A stretch of DNA of 64,000 nucleotides from positions 248,001 to 312,000 of the forward strand of contig NZ_QNUJ01000007.1 of assembly GCF_003574625.1 (NCBI RefSeq). The letters run 5' to 3'. The notes below the pieces were generated by a model. That model did no database searches, had not been told where the DNA came from, and saw nothing but the letters and a program-made list of their open reading frames with translations. This DNA is from Shinella zoogloeoides. GTDB lineage: Bacteria; Pseudomonadota; Alphaproteobacteria; Rhizobiales; Rhizobiaceae. Position numbers and translations under genes: made by a program. Positions 47,935-58,455 of this stretch are shown one piece after another (position 1 is the stretch's first letter; every line of letters begins with the position of its first letter).

Positions 47935-50271
47935 TCAGAACTCTTCCCAGTCATCCTGCGCGAGCGCCGTGTTGCCGGCGACCTGCGGGATGGCACGGGC
48001 CGTGCTGCGCGGGGCCTGGTAGGCGGCACGCTGCGGCTGGGCCTGCGGGCGCATGGCCTGCTGGACCGGCTGCTGGGCGGCCATGGCCGCGGCGCCGGCG
48101 CGGAAGCGGGCGACAAGCGCCTTCAGCGTCTGCGCCTCGTCGTTGAGCGCCATCGAGGCGGCGGTGGTTTCCTCCACCATCGCGGCGTTCTGCTGCGTGA
48201 CCTGGTCCATCTGGTTGACGGCCGAGTTGATCTCCTTGAGGCCGACGGCCTGCTCGGAGGCCGAGGACGAGATCTGGCGGATGAGGCCGTTGATCTGGAT
48301 GACCTGCTCGGCGATGTTCTCCAGCGCGCCGCCGGCCTTGCCGACGAGATCGACACCCTCGCGGACCTGCACCTCGGAGGTGTTGATCAGCGTCTTGATC
48401 TCCTTGGCGGCATTGGCCGAGCGCTGGGCGAGTTCCCGCACTTCCTGGGCGACGACCGCGAAGCCCTTGCCGGCTTCACCGGCGCGCGCCGCTTCCACGC
48501 CGGCATTCAGCGCAAGAAGGTTGGTCTGGAAGGCGATGTCGTCGATGACGCCGATGATGTTGGAGATCTCGTGCGAGGAGCTTTCGATGCCGCGCATGGC
48601 GTCGATCGCCTTCTGCACCACTTCGCCGGACTTGCTGGCGTCGTTGCTGGCCGTATCGACGGACTTGGCGGCGACGCGGGCGTTCTCGGCGCTGGAATTG
48701 ACCTGCGAGGTCAATTCGTCGAGCGCCGCGGCGGTCTCCTCCAGGCTGGCCGCCTGCTGCTCGGTGCGGTGCGAAAGGTCGGCCGCGCCCTTGGAGATCT
48801 CGCTCGTGCCGCCGCCGATATTGCCGACCGAGGCGTTGACCGTCTGGATCGTCTCTTCGAGGCTGGCGATGGCCGAGTTGAAATCGGTCTTGAGCTTGCC
48901 GTACTCGCCCGGGAAATCGCCGGAAAGACGGAAGGTCAGGTTGCCGGACGAAAGCTGGGCGAGGCCGTCGCCGAGACGCGCGACGATGTCGCGCTGCAGG
49001 GCGCTTGCCTCAGTGCGCTCGGCTTCCGAACGGTTGCGTTCGGCTTCGGTGAGCTGGCGCTGGTTGGTGGCTTCGGCTTCGAGGCGCTTGGTATCGGCGA
49101 GCTGGTGGCGGAAGCCTTCGAGGGCCTTTGCTACCGAACCCGTCTCGTCCGAGCGCTGCTGGCCGGAGACCGGCTGCGTATAGACGCCGTCGCTGAGCGT
49201 CGCGACGTCGCTGACGAGGCCGGCGAGCGGCTTCTGCACGAAGAAGCGCACGGCGAAATAGAGGCCGGCCAGCACGGCGCCGAGCACGAGGAGGCCGCCG
49301 ACGATCATCATCGTGGTCTGTTCGTGGATCGGGGCGGTGATCGCCGCGCGCGGCACGTCGACGAGGACGACCCAGCTCGTATTGATGTCCGGCAGGGCGA
49401 AGGGATAGACGACGCGGTCGAAGGCGGAAAGCTCGCCGAAGGAAAGGTTCTCGACGCGGCCGGCCTCGCCGCTGGCGAGCGCCTTCTTGACGACGTCGAG
49501 GCCCTCGCCGTCATATTCCTTCATCAGGAGGTCTTCGGTGGGGGCGACGATCCATTTGCCGGTCTGGGAGAGGAGCAGCACGCGGCCTTCGCCGAAGGGC
49601 TTGAGCTTGCTGAGCTTGTCGTAGAGCGTCTTCAGCGAGACGTCGATGCCGGTGACGCCGATGCGCTTGCCGCCGGAGACGACCGGGAAGGCGATCGAGG
49701 CCATGGTGAAGCCCTCGCCGGTGGAGCTTTCCTTGTAGGGCTGGCTCATCGCGCCCTTGCCGCTGCCGGCGGCGAGTGCATACCACTCGGCCTTGTAGTC
49801 GGATTCGAAGGTGGAGAGCGTGATGGAGCCATCCTTGCGCTTCGTCCAGTAGGGGTTGAACGAGCCGTCCTTGAAGGTGCCGGTCGCCAGATCCTCGGCC
49901 GTCTCGCGCGACTTGCCGTCGAAGGCGTTCGGCTCCTCGGCGAACCAGCTTCCGAGCGCGAAGCTGTTCTTCTCCACATTCGCCTTGATGATGTCGACGA
50001 CTTCCTTGCGGTCGAAATGCCCGCCGGAATGGCCCTGCTCGATCACGCCGGCCATGGAGCGCGCGGCGCTGGCGAGCTGGCCGATATCGGTCGCGATGTC
50101 GGATGCGATCGCCTTGGCCTCCGTATCGGCCTCCGAATAGACGAGATCGGCGACGCGGTTCTGGGACTGGCTGATGAGAACGGTATTGGACGCGAGCATG
50201 ACGAGGGCAATCGTGCCGCCCGTGACCGCGATGAGCTTCGTCGCAAGCGACTTGGCCTGGAACTTGAACAT
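47935..50271 (-). CDS. Methyl-accepting chemotaxis protein with periplasmic Cache domain
   Basis: 778 residues. The first membrane helix covers about 12-34, followed by a periplasmic dCache-type sensor (about 40-300; GSWFAEEPNAFDG, GVTGIDVSLKTLYDKL). The second helix is near 320-345, then HAMP, a linker and the MCP signalling domain with the hairpin tip VIDDIAFQTNLLALNAGVEA split across the core and AGKGFAVVAQEVRELAQRSA. The C-terminus is DDWEEF, similar to the NWETF pentapeptide that tethers CheR/CheB. Ligand unknown. ATG 50271 follows GAGGATTTC. Confidence 0.93.
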   Translation of the reverse strand: MFKFQAKSLATKLIAVTGGTIALVMLASNTVLISQSQNRVADLVYSEADTEAKAIASDIATDIGQLASAARSMAGVIEQGHSGGHFDRKEVVDIIKANVEKNSFALGSWFAEEPNAFDGKSRETAEDLATGTFKDGSFNPYWTKRKDGSITLSTFESDYKAEWYALAAGSGKGAMSQPYKESSTGEGFTMASIAFPVVSGGKRIGVTGIDVSLKTLYDKLSKLKPFGEGRVLLLSQTGKWIVAPTEDLLMKEYDGEGLDVVKKALASGEAGRVENLSFGELSAFDRVVYPFALPDINTSWVVLVDVPRAAITAPIHEQTTMMIVGGLLVLGAVLAGLYFAVRFFVQKPLAGLVSDVATLSDGVYTQPVSGQQRSDETGSVAKALEGFRHQLADTKRLEAEATNQRQLTEAERNRSEAERTEASALQRDIVARLGDGLAQLSSGNLTFRLSGDFPGEYGKLKTDFNSAIASLEETIQTVNASVGNIGGGTSEISKGAADLSHRTEQQAASLEETAAALDELTSQVNSSAENARVAAKSVDTASNDASKSGEVVQKAIDAMRGIESSSHEISNIIGVIDDIAFQTNLLALNAGVEAARAGEAGKGFAVVAQEVRELAQRSANAAKEIKTLINTSEVQVREGVDLVGKAGGALENIAEQVIQINGLIRQISSSASEQAVGLKEINSAVNQMDQVTQQNAAMVEETTAASMALNDEAQTLKALVARFRAGAAAMAAQQPVQQAMRPQAQPQRAAYQAPRSTARAIPQVAGNTALAQDDWEEF

Positions 50272-50556
50272 GAAATCCTCACGATGGGATATGTCCGCGG
50301 CCGCCGGCCGCGAAGGGGGCACACTCGATTGCGGGGGTCTCCATCATGGAGTGCGGGGCGCGCGACCAGCGCCAGAGACGGTCCGGCCTGTCGAAGGCGG
50401 CATCTGGTGATTTCAGTAACCGGTAGAATATTAATAAAAAGCCAAGTTTCGGGGCTTCGAGCTGCGCCGACAGGCTGAATTTTCAGGCGTCGCGGCAAAA
50501 TGCGACGCCTGATATAGGCTCGGCGAAACCGACTGACGCGGCGGTTGTGCCGCCCG

Positions 50557-51459
50557 TCAGACCATCGCGTCGACGGCGGAGGCGAAGGGAATGGAGGGCT
50601 GCGCGCCGGGCTTGAGGCAGGCGAGCGAGCCGGCGACCGCTGCGCGGCGCAGCGCATCCTTGAAGGCAAGGCCCGCATCGAGCGAGGCGGCGAGATAGCC
50701 GCAGAACGTATCGCCCGCCCCGACGGTGTCGACGGGCTCGATCTTGAGGCCCATCGCGCGGAAGATCTCGTTCTTGCGGATGGCGACGACACCGTCGGCG
50801 CCGAGCGTCACGATGATCGTCTGGCCGCTCTCGGCATGCAGGCGCCGCATGGTCGCCTCGCGCTCTTCGTCCGAAGGCTCGCCCTTGCCGACGAAGAGGT
50901 CGAACTCCGTCTCGTTGGCGACGAGGATGTCGGCCATCGCGCCGAGCGTCTTGGTGGCGGCGCTGAACGGGGCGATGTTGACGATGGAGGTGACGCCCTT
51001 TTGCCTGGCGGCGGCGAGCGCGGCCTCGATGGAGGCGTTGGGGATCTCGAATTGCAGCATCAGATAGTCGCCGCGCGTCATCGCGCCGACCGCGCGGCGT
51101 GCATCTTCCTCGCTGACGGTGCCGTTGGCGCCCGGCACGACGACGATGACATTCTCGCCGTCGCCCTCGGCCACGAGGATATGGGCGGTGCCGGTCGCTT
51201 CCGCCGCCGAGCGCACGGCGTTGAGATCGACGGCGGCGTCGGCGAGGAGGGCGAGCGCCTGGCTGCCCAGCCGGTCGTCGCCGACGGCGCCGGCCATGCG
51301 CACCATGGAGCCGGCGCGGCGGGCGGCGAGTGCCTGGTTGGCGCCCTTGCCGCCGGCGGCAGTGGTGAAGCTGGTGCCCATCACCGTCTCGCCCGGCTTC
51401 GGCAGGCGTTCAGGCGTTGCGATGAGGTCCATGTTGATGGAACCGAGAACGGTGATCAT
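50557..51459 (-). CDS. rbsK: Ribokinase, PfkB family
   Basis: 300 residues. The N-terminal signature is GSINMDLIATPERLPKPGET, followed by the GGKGANQA substrate motif and the C-terminal PfkB motif DTVGAGDTFCGYLAASL with catalytic Asp. These fit ribokinase, which phosphorylates ribose at O5. No rbs transport genes are adjacent, so related sugars are possible. Stands alone between the chemoreceptor gene and rmuC (44-base gap), same strand as both. Confidence 0.85.
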   Translation of the reverse strand: MITVLGSINMDLIATPERLPKPGETVMGTSFTTAAGGKGANQALAARRAGSMVRMAGAVGDDRLGSQALALLADAAVDLNAVRSAAEATGTAHILVAEGDGENVIVVVPGANGTVSEEDARRAVGAMTRGDYLMLQFEIPNASIEAALAAARQKGVTSIVNIAPFSAATKTLGAMADILVANETEFDLFVGKGEPSDEEREATMRRLHAESGQTIIVTLGADGVVAIRKNEIFRAMGLKIEPVDTVGAGDTFCGYLAASLDAGLAFKDALRRAAVAGSLACLKPGAQPSIPFASAVDAMV

Positions 51460-51503
51460 GAGAGCTGCCCCTTGTCGTTTCCGCCGGACACTGCCCGAGG
51501 CGG

Positions 51504-52697
51504 TCAGTCTTCGTCAACTACCCTCAGCCGCAACTGGCCCGTCCGGCTCTCCGCCGCCTTCTCCCGTTCGTGCGAAAGCTCCGAAACGGTCTCGAATTCG
51601 AGATCGCCGATGCGCGCCCCGCGCCGAGCAAGCTTCTCCGTGGACGTCAGAATCAGGTCCACGTCCTTCTGCGCGGAGGTGAAATGGCCATGCAGCTTGC
51701 GCACCCGGTCGTCGAGCCGCGTCAAATCGTCCATCAGCCGCGCGACCTCGCCCTGGATGACATGCGCCTGCTCGCGCATCCGCTGGTCCTTGAGCAGCGC
51801 CTGCAGCACCTGCACGGAAAGCATCAGCAGCGAGGGCGAGACGATGACGATGCGGGCGCGGTGCGCGCGCTGCACGACGGGCTCGAAATTCTCGTGGATG
51901 CTGGCGAAGATCGATTCCGAGGGCACGAAGAGGAAGGCGGTGTCCTGCGTCTCGCCGGCAAGGAGGTATTTTTCCGAGATGTCCCGGATATGCACCTCCA
52001 TGTCGCGGCGGAACTGCTGGGCGGCGATCTTCGCGGCTTCCGGCGAGCGCCCGTCCGACATGGCGTTCCATGCCTCCAGCGGGAACTTGGCGTCGACGAC
52101 GAGCGGCGGCTGGCCATTCGGCATGCGGATGGTGCAATCGGGGCGAACGCCGTTGGAAAGCTGGGCCTGGAACTGGTAGGCGCCTGGCGGCATGGCGTCG
52201 GCGATGATCGTCTCCATGCGCGACTGGCCGAAGGCGCCGCGCGTCTGCTTGTTGGAGAGAATGGCCTGCAGTCCGACCACGTCCTTGGCCAGTGATTGGA
52301 TGTTCGTCTGGGCATTGTCGATCACCGCCAGCCGCTCCTGCAGGCGGCGCAGGTTCTCGTGCGTCGCCCGGGTCTGCTCGGAGATCGACTGACCGAGCCG
52401 CTGCGTCAGCCCGTCGAGCCGGCTGTTGATCGCCTGGTTCGTCTCGGCCTGCTTGCTGCCGAACACCTCCGCCATGGCGGCGACGCGCCCCTGCATCTCG
52501 GTCTGCGCCTTCATGAGCTCGGAAAAGCGTAAGTCCGCCATCGCCGCCGCCTCCCGCTGGCGCGCCTGGCTGCGACGTGCGGAAAGGAGGCCGAAGGCGG
52601 CCAGCAGCACGGCCGCAAGCAGCACCAGGGCCGGGCCGGGGCCGCCGAGCCGGTGGAGGAAGGAGGAGACGAGCGTGTCGAAGGCGGGATCGATCAT
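51504..52697 (-). CDS. rmuC: DNA recombination protein RmuC
   Basis: 397 residues. An N-terminal membrane helix covers about 22-40 (GPALVLLAAVLLAAFGLL), and a long coiled coil about 45-140. The RmuC domain (about 150-330) contains the nuclease-like VDAKFPLEAW and FVPSESIFASI. RmuC limits DNA inversion at short inverted repeats in E. coli; mechanism unresolved. Divergent from def. Confidence 0.93.
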   Translation of the reverse strand: MIDPAFDTLVSSFLHRLGGPGPALVLLAAVLLAAFGLLSARRSQARQREAAAMADLRFSELMKAQTEMQGRVAAMAEVFGSKQAETNQAINSRLDGLTQRLGQSISEQTRATHENLRRLQERLAVIDNAQTNIQSLAKDVVGLQAILSNKQTRGAFGQSRMETIIADAMPPGAYQFQAQLSNGVRPDCTIRMPNGQPPLVVDAKFPLEAWNAMSDGRSPEAAKIAAQQFRRDMEVHIRDISEKYLLAGETQDTAFLFVPSESIFASIHENFEPVVQRAHRARIVIVSPSLLMLSVQVLQALLKDQRMREQAHVIQGEVARLMDDLTRLDDRVRKLHGHFTSAQKDVDLILTSTEKLARRGARIGDLEFETVSELSHEREKAAESRTGQLRLRVVDED

Positions 52698-52809
52698 GCC
52701 GCGACCATAGCACGGATTGCGGCGGAAAACAGATCATAACGTGAACAAATCGCGCAGGGCTCGGGCGAAGTCGATTGAAAGCGCAAAAAAACCGCGCTAA
52801 GGGAGGCAC

Positions 52810-53334
52810 ATGACCATCAAGCCGCTGATTATCCTTCCCGATCCGATCCTCCGCCAGGTTTCCAGGCCCATCGAAACCATCGACGGCGAGGTGAAGAAGC
52901 TCGCCGACGACATGCTGGAGACCATGTACGATGCCCCCGGCATCGGCCTTGCCGCCATCCAGATCGGCGTCGCGCGCCGCATGCTCGTGCTGGACGTCTC
53001 GAAGGACGGCGAGGACAAGAAGCCGCTGGTCTTCATCAACCCGGAGATCGTCACCGCGTCGGATGCGCGGTCGGTCTATGAAGAGGGCTGCCTGTCGATC
53101 CCGGATTACTATGCCGAGGTCGAGCGCCCGGCGTCGATCACCGTCCGGCACCTCGACCGCGAGGGCAAGGAGCAGGTGACGGAGGCCGAGGGCCTGCTGG
53201 CGACCTGCCTCCAGCACGAGATCGACCACCTCAACGGCGTGCTGTTCATCGACCATATTTCCAAGCTGAAGCGCGAGATGGTGATCCGCAAGTTCACCAA
53301 GGCGGCCAAGATGCGCGGCAGCAAGGCGCTCTGA
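52810..53334 (+). CDS. def: Peptide deformylase
   Basis: 174 residues. All three family motifs are intact: [10 protein letters not shown] (about 44), EEGCLSIP (about 97, Cys metal ligand) and QHEIDHLNG (about 138, two His ligands and catalytic Glu). Removes formyl from nascent proteins. GGGAGGCAC precedes the ATG. It heads a def-fmt-truA operon, 44 bases before fmt; the def-fmt pairing is nearly universal. Confidence 0.97.
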   Translation: MTIKPLIILPDPILRQVSRPIETIDGEVKKLADDMLETMYDAPGIGLAAIQIGVARRMLVLDVSKDGEDKKPLVFINPEIVTASDARSVYEEGCLSIPDYYAEVERPASITVRHLDREGKEQVTEAEGLLATCLQHEIDHLNGVLFIDHISKLKREMVIRKFTKAAKMRGSKAL

Positions 53335-53378
53335 GGCGGCTATAACCGCCCCGCACCCTTTTTCACGGAGGCTGACCG

Positions 53379-54320
53379 ATGGCCCTTCGCATCATCTTCA
53401 TGGGCACGCCGGATTTCTCCGTCCCGACGCTGGAGGCGCTTGCCGATGCGGGCCACGAGATCGTCGCGGTCTATTCGCAGCCGCCGCGCCCGGCCGGCCG
53501 CCGCGGCCTCGAACTGGTGAAGTCGCCGGTGCATCAGGCGGCCGAGCGGCGCGGCATTCCCGTCTTCACGCCCGTCAATTTCCGCGCGGAAGAGGACCGC
53601 GAAGCCTTCCGCGCCCATGCGGCGGATGTCGCGGTCGTCGTTGCCTATGGCCTGCTGCTGCCGGAAGCGATTCTCACCGGCACGCGCCTCGGTTGCTATA
53701 ACGGCCATGCCTCGCTGCTGCCGCGCTGGCGCGGGGCGGCGCCCATCCAGCGGGCGATCATGGCGGGCGACGGCGAGACCGGCATGATGGTGATGAAGAT
53801 GGACAAGGGGCTCGATACCGGCCCCGTTGCGCTGACCCACCGCGTGGCCATGGGCGAAAACATGACGGCCGGCGCGCTGCACGATGCCTTGATGCAGGCG
53901 GGCGGCGCGCTGATGGCCGAGGCCATGGGCAGGCTGGAGGCCGGCGAACTGCCGCTGACCCAGCAGGCCGAGGAGGGTGTGCTCTACGCCGCCAAGATCG
54001 ACAAGGCCGAAACCCGTATCGACTTTTCGAAGCCGGCTAAGGATGTACACAATCATATCCGGGGCCTCTCGCCCTTCCCCGGTGCATGGTTCGAACTGCC
54101 GATTGCCGGCAAGCCGGAGCGCGTGAAGGTGCTGGCGAGCGAGCGGGCTGGCGACGACGTGTCGAAACCTGCCGGCACAGTCCTGGACGACCGGCTGACG
54201 ATTGCTTGCGGGCAGGGCGCGGTGCGCCTCGTACGTCTGCAGAAGGCGGGCGGCAAGCCGCTCGACGCGGCGGACTTCCTGCGCGGTACGCCGGTTTCGG
54301 CCGGCGAGGTGCTGGGCTGA
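53379..54320 (+). CDS. fmt: Methionyl-tRNA formyltransferase
   Basis: 313 residues. The N-terminal formyltransferase domain starts [19 protein letters not shown] and has catalytic Asn/His/Asp elements in [18 protein letters not shown] and GLDTGPV. A C-terminal OB-fold recognises the acceptor stem. It forms fMet-tRNA, the substrate counterpart of Def. The stop overlaps the truA start as TGATG. Confidence 0.96.
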   Translation: MALRIIFMGTPDFSVPTLEALADAGHEIVAVYSQPPRPAGRRGLELVKSPVHQAAERRGIPVFTPVNFRAEEDREAFRAHAADVAVVVAYGLLLPEAILTGTRLGCYNGHASLLPRWRGAAPIQRAIMAGDGETGMMVMKMDKGLDTGPVALTHRVAMGENMTAGALHDALMQAGGALMAEAMGRLEAGELPLTQQAEEGVLYAAKIDKAETRIDFSKPAKDVHNHIRGLSPFPGAWFELPIAGKPERVKVLASERAGDDVSKPAGTVLDDRLTIACGQGAVRLVRLQKAGGKPLDAADFLRGTPVSAGEVLG

Positions 54321-55063
54321 TGCCGCGCTACCGGCTTCGCATCGAATATGACGGCACGCCCTATGTCGGCTGGCAGCGGCAGGAGAACGGTCATTCCGTA
54401 CAGGGTGCCATCGAGGCGGCGATCCTGTCGCTGACGGGCGAGACGGTCTCGATCCGCGGCGCGGGCCGCACGGATTCCGGTGTCCATGCCATGGGACAGG
54501 TCGCCCATGCCGACCTTTCGCGGCACTGGAAGGAGCACACGCTGAGGAACGCGCTCAACGCGCATCTCGGCATGGCCGGCGAGCGCGTCGCGATCCTCGA
54601 TGCGGCCGAAGTGCCGGACGATTTCGACGCGCGCTTCTCCGCGAAGAAGCGGCATTATCTCTATCGCATCATCTCGCGCCGCGCGCCGCTGGCGCTGGAG
54701 GCGAACCGGGCATGGTTCGTCGCAAAGGAACTGGATCATGAGGCTATGCATGCGGCGGGACAGGTGCTCGTCGGCAAGCATGACTTCACCACCTTCCGCG
54801 CCGCCCAGTGCCAGGCGAACAGCCCCGTGCGCACCATCGACAGGCTGGAGGTGACGCGCAGCGGCGAACTGATCGAGATGCGCGTCTCGGCGCAGAGCTT
54901 CCTGCATAACCAGATCCGCTCCTTCGCCGGCACGCTGAAGCTGGCGGGCGAGGGCAAGTGGACGGTGGAGGACGTGCGTGCCGCGCTGGAAGCGCGCGAC
55001 CGCAAGGCCTGCGGCCCCGTGGCGCCGCCGGACGGGCTTTACTTCATGGCCGTGGATTACTGA
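54320..55063 (+). CDS. truA: tRNA pseudouridine(38-40) synthase TruA
   Basis: 247 residues. The catalytic Asp is in [14 protein letters not shown], with [18 protein letters not shown] at the N-terminus and [15 protein letters not shown] in the C-terminal half. Modifies the anticodon stem of many tRNAs. The start is in the TGATG overlap with fmt, so translation is coupled. A mosaic of short repeats follows the stop. Confidence 0.96.
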   Translation: MPRYRLRIEYDGTPYVGWQRQENGHSVQGAIEAAILSLTGETVSIRGAGRTDSGVHAMGQVAHADLSRHWKEHTLRNALNAHLGMAGERVAILDAAEVPDDFDARFSAKKRHYLYRIISRRAPLALEANRAWFVAKELDHEAMHAAGQVLVGKHDFTTFRAAQCQANSPVRTIDRLEVTRSGELIEMRVSAQSFLHNQIRSFAGTLKLAGEGKWTVEDVRAALEARDRKACGPVAPPDGLYFMAVDY

Positions 55064-55073
55064 GCCGTCTGGA

Positions 55074-55173
55074 GCGTTTCCGCTTTTCCGGGAATTGCGA
55101 AATCGCTCTAACTATTTGTTTCAACGCAATTCCGGACGCAAAACCGCTGCGCACTTTTGCTGGAATTGCTCTA
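55074..55173. repeat. Mosaic of short palindromic elements (copy 2 at 55126-55169)
   Basis: The right part (55126-55169, minus orientation) is a second copy of the 44-base element at 29866, with AATTCC/GGAATT replacing ATTTCC/GGAAAT so that pairing is kept. The left part (about 55074-55113, AGCGTTTCCGC...GCGAAATCGCT) is a different, partly palindromic unit. The stop codon of the following membrane-protein gene (cta, 55171-55173) lies at the element's edge. Confidence 0.8.
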
Positions 55174-55767
55174 GCCGGGCAGCGTGCCGAGAACGCGCTG
55201 CAATTCCTGCGCGACGATCATCGGCGGCAGCACGTAGATCGCGGTGATCGCCGCCGCCAGCAGGTTCTGCTTGCCGACGCACATCCAGACGAGGCGGAAC
55301 TGCAGCATGACGCTTGCGCCGAACACGGCGTAGAGAAGCAGGCCGGCAAGGAGCACGCTTTGCGGCAGGATGAGCGACAGCGCGACAGGCAGCGCCATGG
55401 CATAGGCGAAGGGCACGGAAATCCAGTTGCTCGCCGTCACCACGGTCGCAAGATGCTTGCCGTAGCCGAGCGGGCGCGCCAGCGCGAGAAGCAGCACGAG
55501 CGGCAGCAGCCAGCCCGTGATCTCGATCAGCAGCACCTTGCTCAGGAAGCCGAGGCCGGCGGTCGTGCCCGCCGGCATGCCGGCGAGGTAGTAGAGCCGC
55601 CAGGAGGCCCAGATGACGGCGAAGGCCGGCAGGCACCAGACGAAGGCCCAGAAGGAGCGGGCGAGCCCGCGGGAGGTCAGGTCCAGCCAGCCGAACCCCT
55701 CCTGCTTCTGCTTCAGCAGCAGATAGATGCCGTTGAGGTAGTAGAGGACCTCGTCAAGACCGGGCAT
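55171..55767 (-). CDS. Multi-pass inner membrane protein, unknown function
   Basis: 198 residues with about four to five hydrophobic segments (SFWAFVWCLPAFAVIWASW, LLIEITGWLLPLVLLLALA, PFAYAMALPVALSLI, SVLLAGLLLYAVFGASV, LLAAAITAIYVLPPMIV). The short N-terminal amphipathic part LDEVLYYLNGIYLLLKQ is conserved-looking. Not recognised beyond that; possibly a Yip1/DUF-type membrane protein. It overlaps the 3' end of dapE by 14 bases, so it is translationally linked to dapE. Confidence 0.65.
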   Translation of the reverse strand: MPGLDEVLYYLNGIYLLLKQKQEGFGWLDLTSRGLARSFWAFVWCLPAFAVIWASWRLYYLAGMPAGTTAGLGFLSKVLLIEITGWLLPLVLLLALARPLGYGKHLATVVTASNWISVPFAYAMALPVALSLILPQSVLLAGLLLYAVFGASVMLQFRLVWMCVGKQNLLAAAITAIYVLPPMIVAQELQRVLGTLPG

Positions 55768-56953
55768 CGCCGAACCAGCGCGCGATGAAGGTCTCGTAGA
55801 TCACGGTCAGCGTCTCGAGATCGGCGACCGCCACCCGCTCGTCCACCATATGCATGGTCTGGCCGACGAGGCCGAATTCCACGACCGGGCAATAGTCCTT
55901 GATGAAGCGCGCATCGGAGGTGCCGCCGGTCGTCGAGAGCTTCGGTGCACGGCCGGTCACGGCCTCGACGGCGCCCGACAGCGACGCGATGAGCTGGTTG
56001 TTGCGCGTCAGGAAGACATGGCTCGGCCGCTCGGCCCATTTGATGTCGTAGCGCACGGGCGCGCGGCCGGGCCGGAGCTTCTCGTCCCGCGCGGCGGCGT
56101 CGAGCCGGCGCACGATCTCGGCCATCACCGTCTCGGCGGTCCAGGCGTCGTTGAAGCGGATGTTGAAGCTGGCGCTCGCCTCGGCCGGCACGACGTTGGT
56201 GGCGCGGTTGCCGACGTCGATGGTCGTCACTTCGAGGTTCGACGGCTGGAAATTCTCCGTGCCGGCGTCGAAGGGCGGATGCATCAGCGCGTCGGTGAGC
56301 GCGATCACGCCGCGCACCGCATTGTCGGCAAGGTGCGGATAGGCGGCGTGGCCCTGCACGCCACGCACGGTGAGCGTGCCGGAGACGGAGCCGCGCCGGC
56401 CGATCTTGATCATGTCGCCGAGCTGGTCCGGATTGGTCGGTTCGCCGACGAGGCAGGCATCCCAGCGCTCGCCCCGCTCGGCCGCCCATTGCAGCAGCTT
56501 GCTGGTGCCGTTGACGGCCGGGCCTTCCTCGTCGCCGGTGATGAGGAAGGAGACGGAGCCTTTCGGCGGGCCGTTTCTCTCGATGTGGCGCGCGACGGCG
56601 GCGACGAAGCAGGCGATGCCGCCCTTCATGTCGACGGCGCCGCGGCCGAACATCTCGCCGCCGGAAATCTCCGCGCCGAACGGGTCATGCGTCCAGGCGG
56701 CCGCATCGCCGACCGGCACCACGTCCGTATGGCCGGCGAACATCAGGTGCGGGCCCTCGGTGCCGATGCGGGCATAAAGGTTCTCGATATCGGGCATGCC
56801 GGGCTCGCTGGCGACCATGCGTTCCACCGTGAAGCCGAGCGGCTCCAGCATGGCGGCAAGCGCCGTCAGCGCGCCGCCTTCGGCCGGCGTCACGGAAGGG
56901 CAGCGGATGAGGGTTGCGAGATTTTCGATCGGGTCGGCGGAGGTCATGGGCAT
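55754..56953 (-). CDS. dapE: Succinyl-diaminopimelate desuccinylase
   Basis: 399 residues, an M20-family zinc enzyme in the lysine/meso-diaminopimelate pathway. The metal motif FAGHTDVVPVGD, the catalytic ITGDEEGPAVNGTSKLL, CLVGEPTNPDQLGD and the C-terminal GLVGQTMHMVDERV (metal His) are all present. ATG 56953 and 56947 are both possible starts. It lies downstream of dapD and a DUF805 gene on the same strand, an arrangement for cell-wall precursor supply. Confidence 0.95.
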   Translation of the reverse strand: MPMTSADPIENLATLIRCPSVTPAEGGALTALAAMLEPLGFTVERMVASEPGMPDIENLYARIGTEGPHLMFAGHTDVVPVGDAAAWTHDPFGAEISGGEMFGRGAVDMKGGIACFVAAVARHIERNGPPKGSVSFLITGDEEGPAVNGTSKLLQWAAERGERWDACLVGEPTNPDQLGDMIKIGRRGSVSGTLTVRGVQGHAAYPHLADNAVRGVIALTDALMHPPFDAGTENFQPSNLEVTTIDVGNRATNVVPAEASASFNIRFNDAWTAETVMAEIVRRLDAAARDEKLRPGRAPVRYDIKWAERPSHVFLTRNNQLIASLSGAVEAVTGRAPKLSTTGGTSDARFIKDYCPVVEFGLVGQTMHMVDERVAVADLETLTVIYETFIARWFGDARS

Positions 56954-57032
56954 GCGTCACGGCACCTGAAAGGGAGAGAATCGAGGTGTAGCCGATCGTT
57001 CGGGGCCTGTCACGCGCAGCCGATGCGCGCGC

Positions 57033-57419
57033 TCAGTCCTTTGGCCGGTCGGGCAGGCGGCCGTAGTCGTTGGGGCCGGGCGTGCCGGGCCAGACGAGGA
57101 AGACGAAGAGCGCGAAGAAGGAGATGGCGGGAACGAAGAGACAGATGATCAGCGGCAGCGGCAGGTTCATGTCGTGCAGCCGCTTGATCGTCAGCATGAT
57201 CGAGGAGACCGTCGAGACGATGGCGACGATGAAGAAGGCGAAGGCCCAGAACAGGAAGGCCGGGTCTTCCTTCGGCACGACGACGATGCGGGTGAGCGCC
57301 GCCGAGAGCAGCATCAGCCAGAAGGCCCAGCCGAGCGCGAAGGGCGCGCGGCTGAGGCGGCCTGACCAGCCGAAGAAGAGCCAGGCAAGGGTCGGTCCCC
57401 GCTCTTGCCCGGCCGCCAT
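57033..57419 (-). CDS. DUF805 membrane protein
   Basis: 128 residues. Opens WLFFGWSGRLSRAPFALGWA, the DUF805 signature (FxGRxxRxxFW-like), with three to four hydrophobic segments and the conserved IKRLHDMNLP motif. Ends with GPNDYGRLPDRP, also typical. Function unknown. Only 3 bases separate its start from the dapD stop, so it is cotranscribed and lies between dapD and dapE. Confidence 0.85.
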   Translation of the reverse strand: MAAGQERGPTLAWLFFGWSGRLSRAPFALGWAFWLMLLSAALTRIVVVPKEDPAFLFWAFAFFIVAIVSTVSSIMLTIKRLHDMNLPLPLIICLFVPAISFFALFVFLVWPGTPGPNDYGRLPDRPKD

Positions 57420-57422
57420 GGA

Positions 57423-58280
<858 letters not shown>

Positions 58281-58455
58281 CGGAATTCCTTAAACTTCGA
58301 GGCTTATTTTCGATTGTCGGGACGCCGGAAGGTCGATTTCATCAATCAGCAAAATGCTCTAGAGCAAGTGCCGGGAAAGATGAAGCCCCTTTCCGGCAGA
58401 TACTGTCGCACGGGCGAACGGGTAATCCCGTGAGAGTTGAAAGCAGGAAAGTGAC

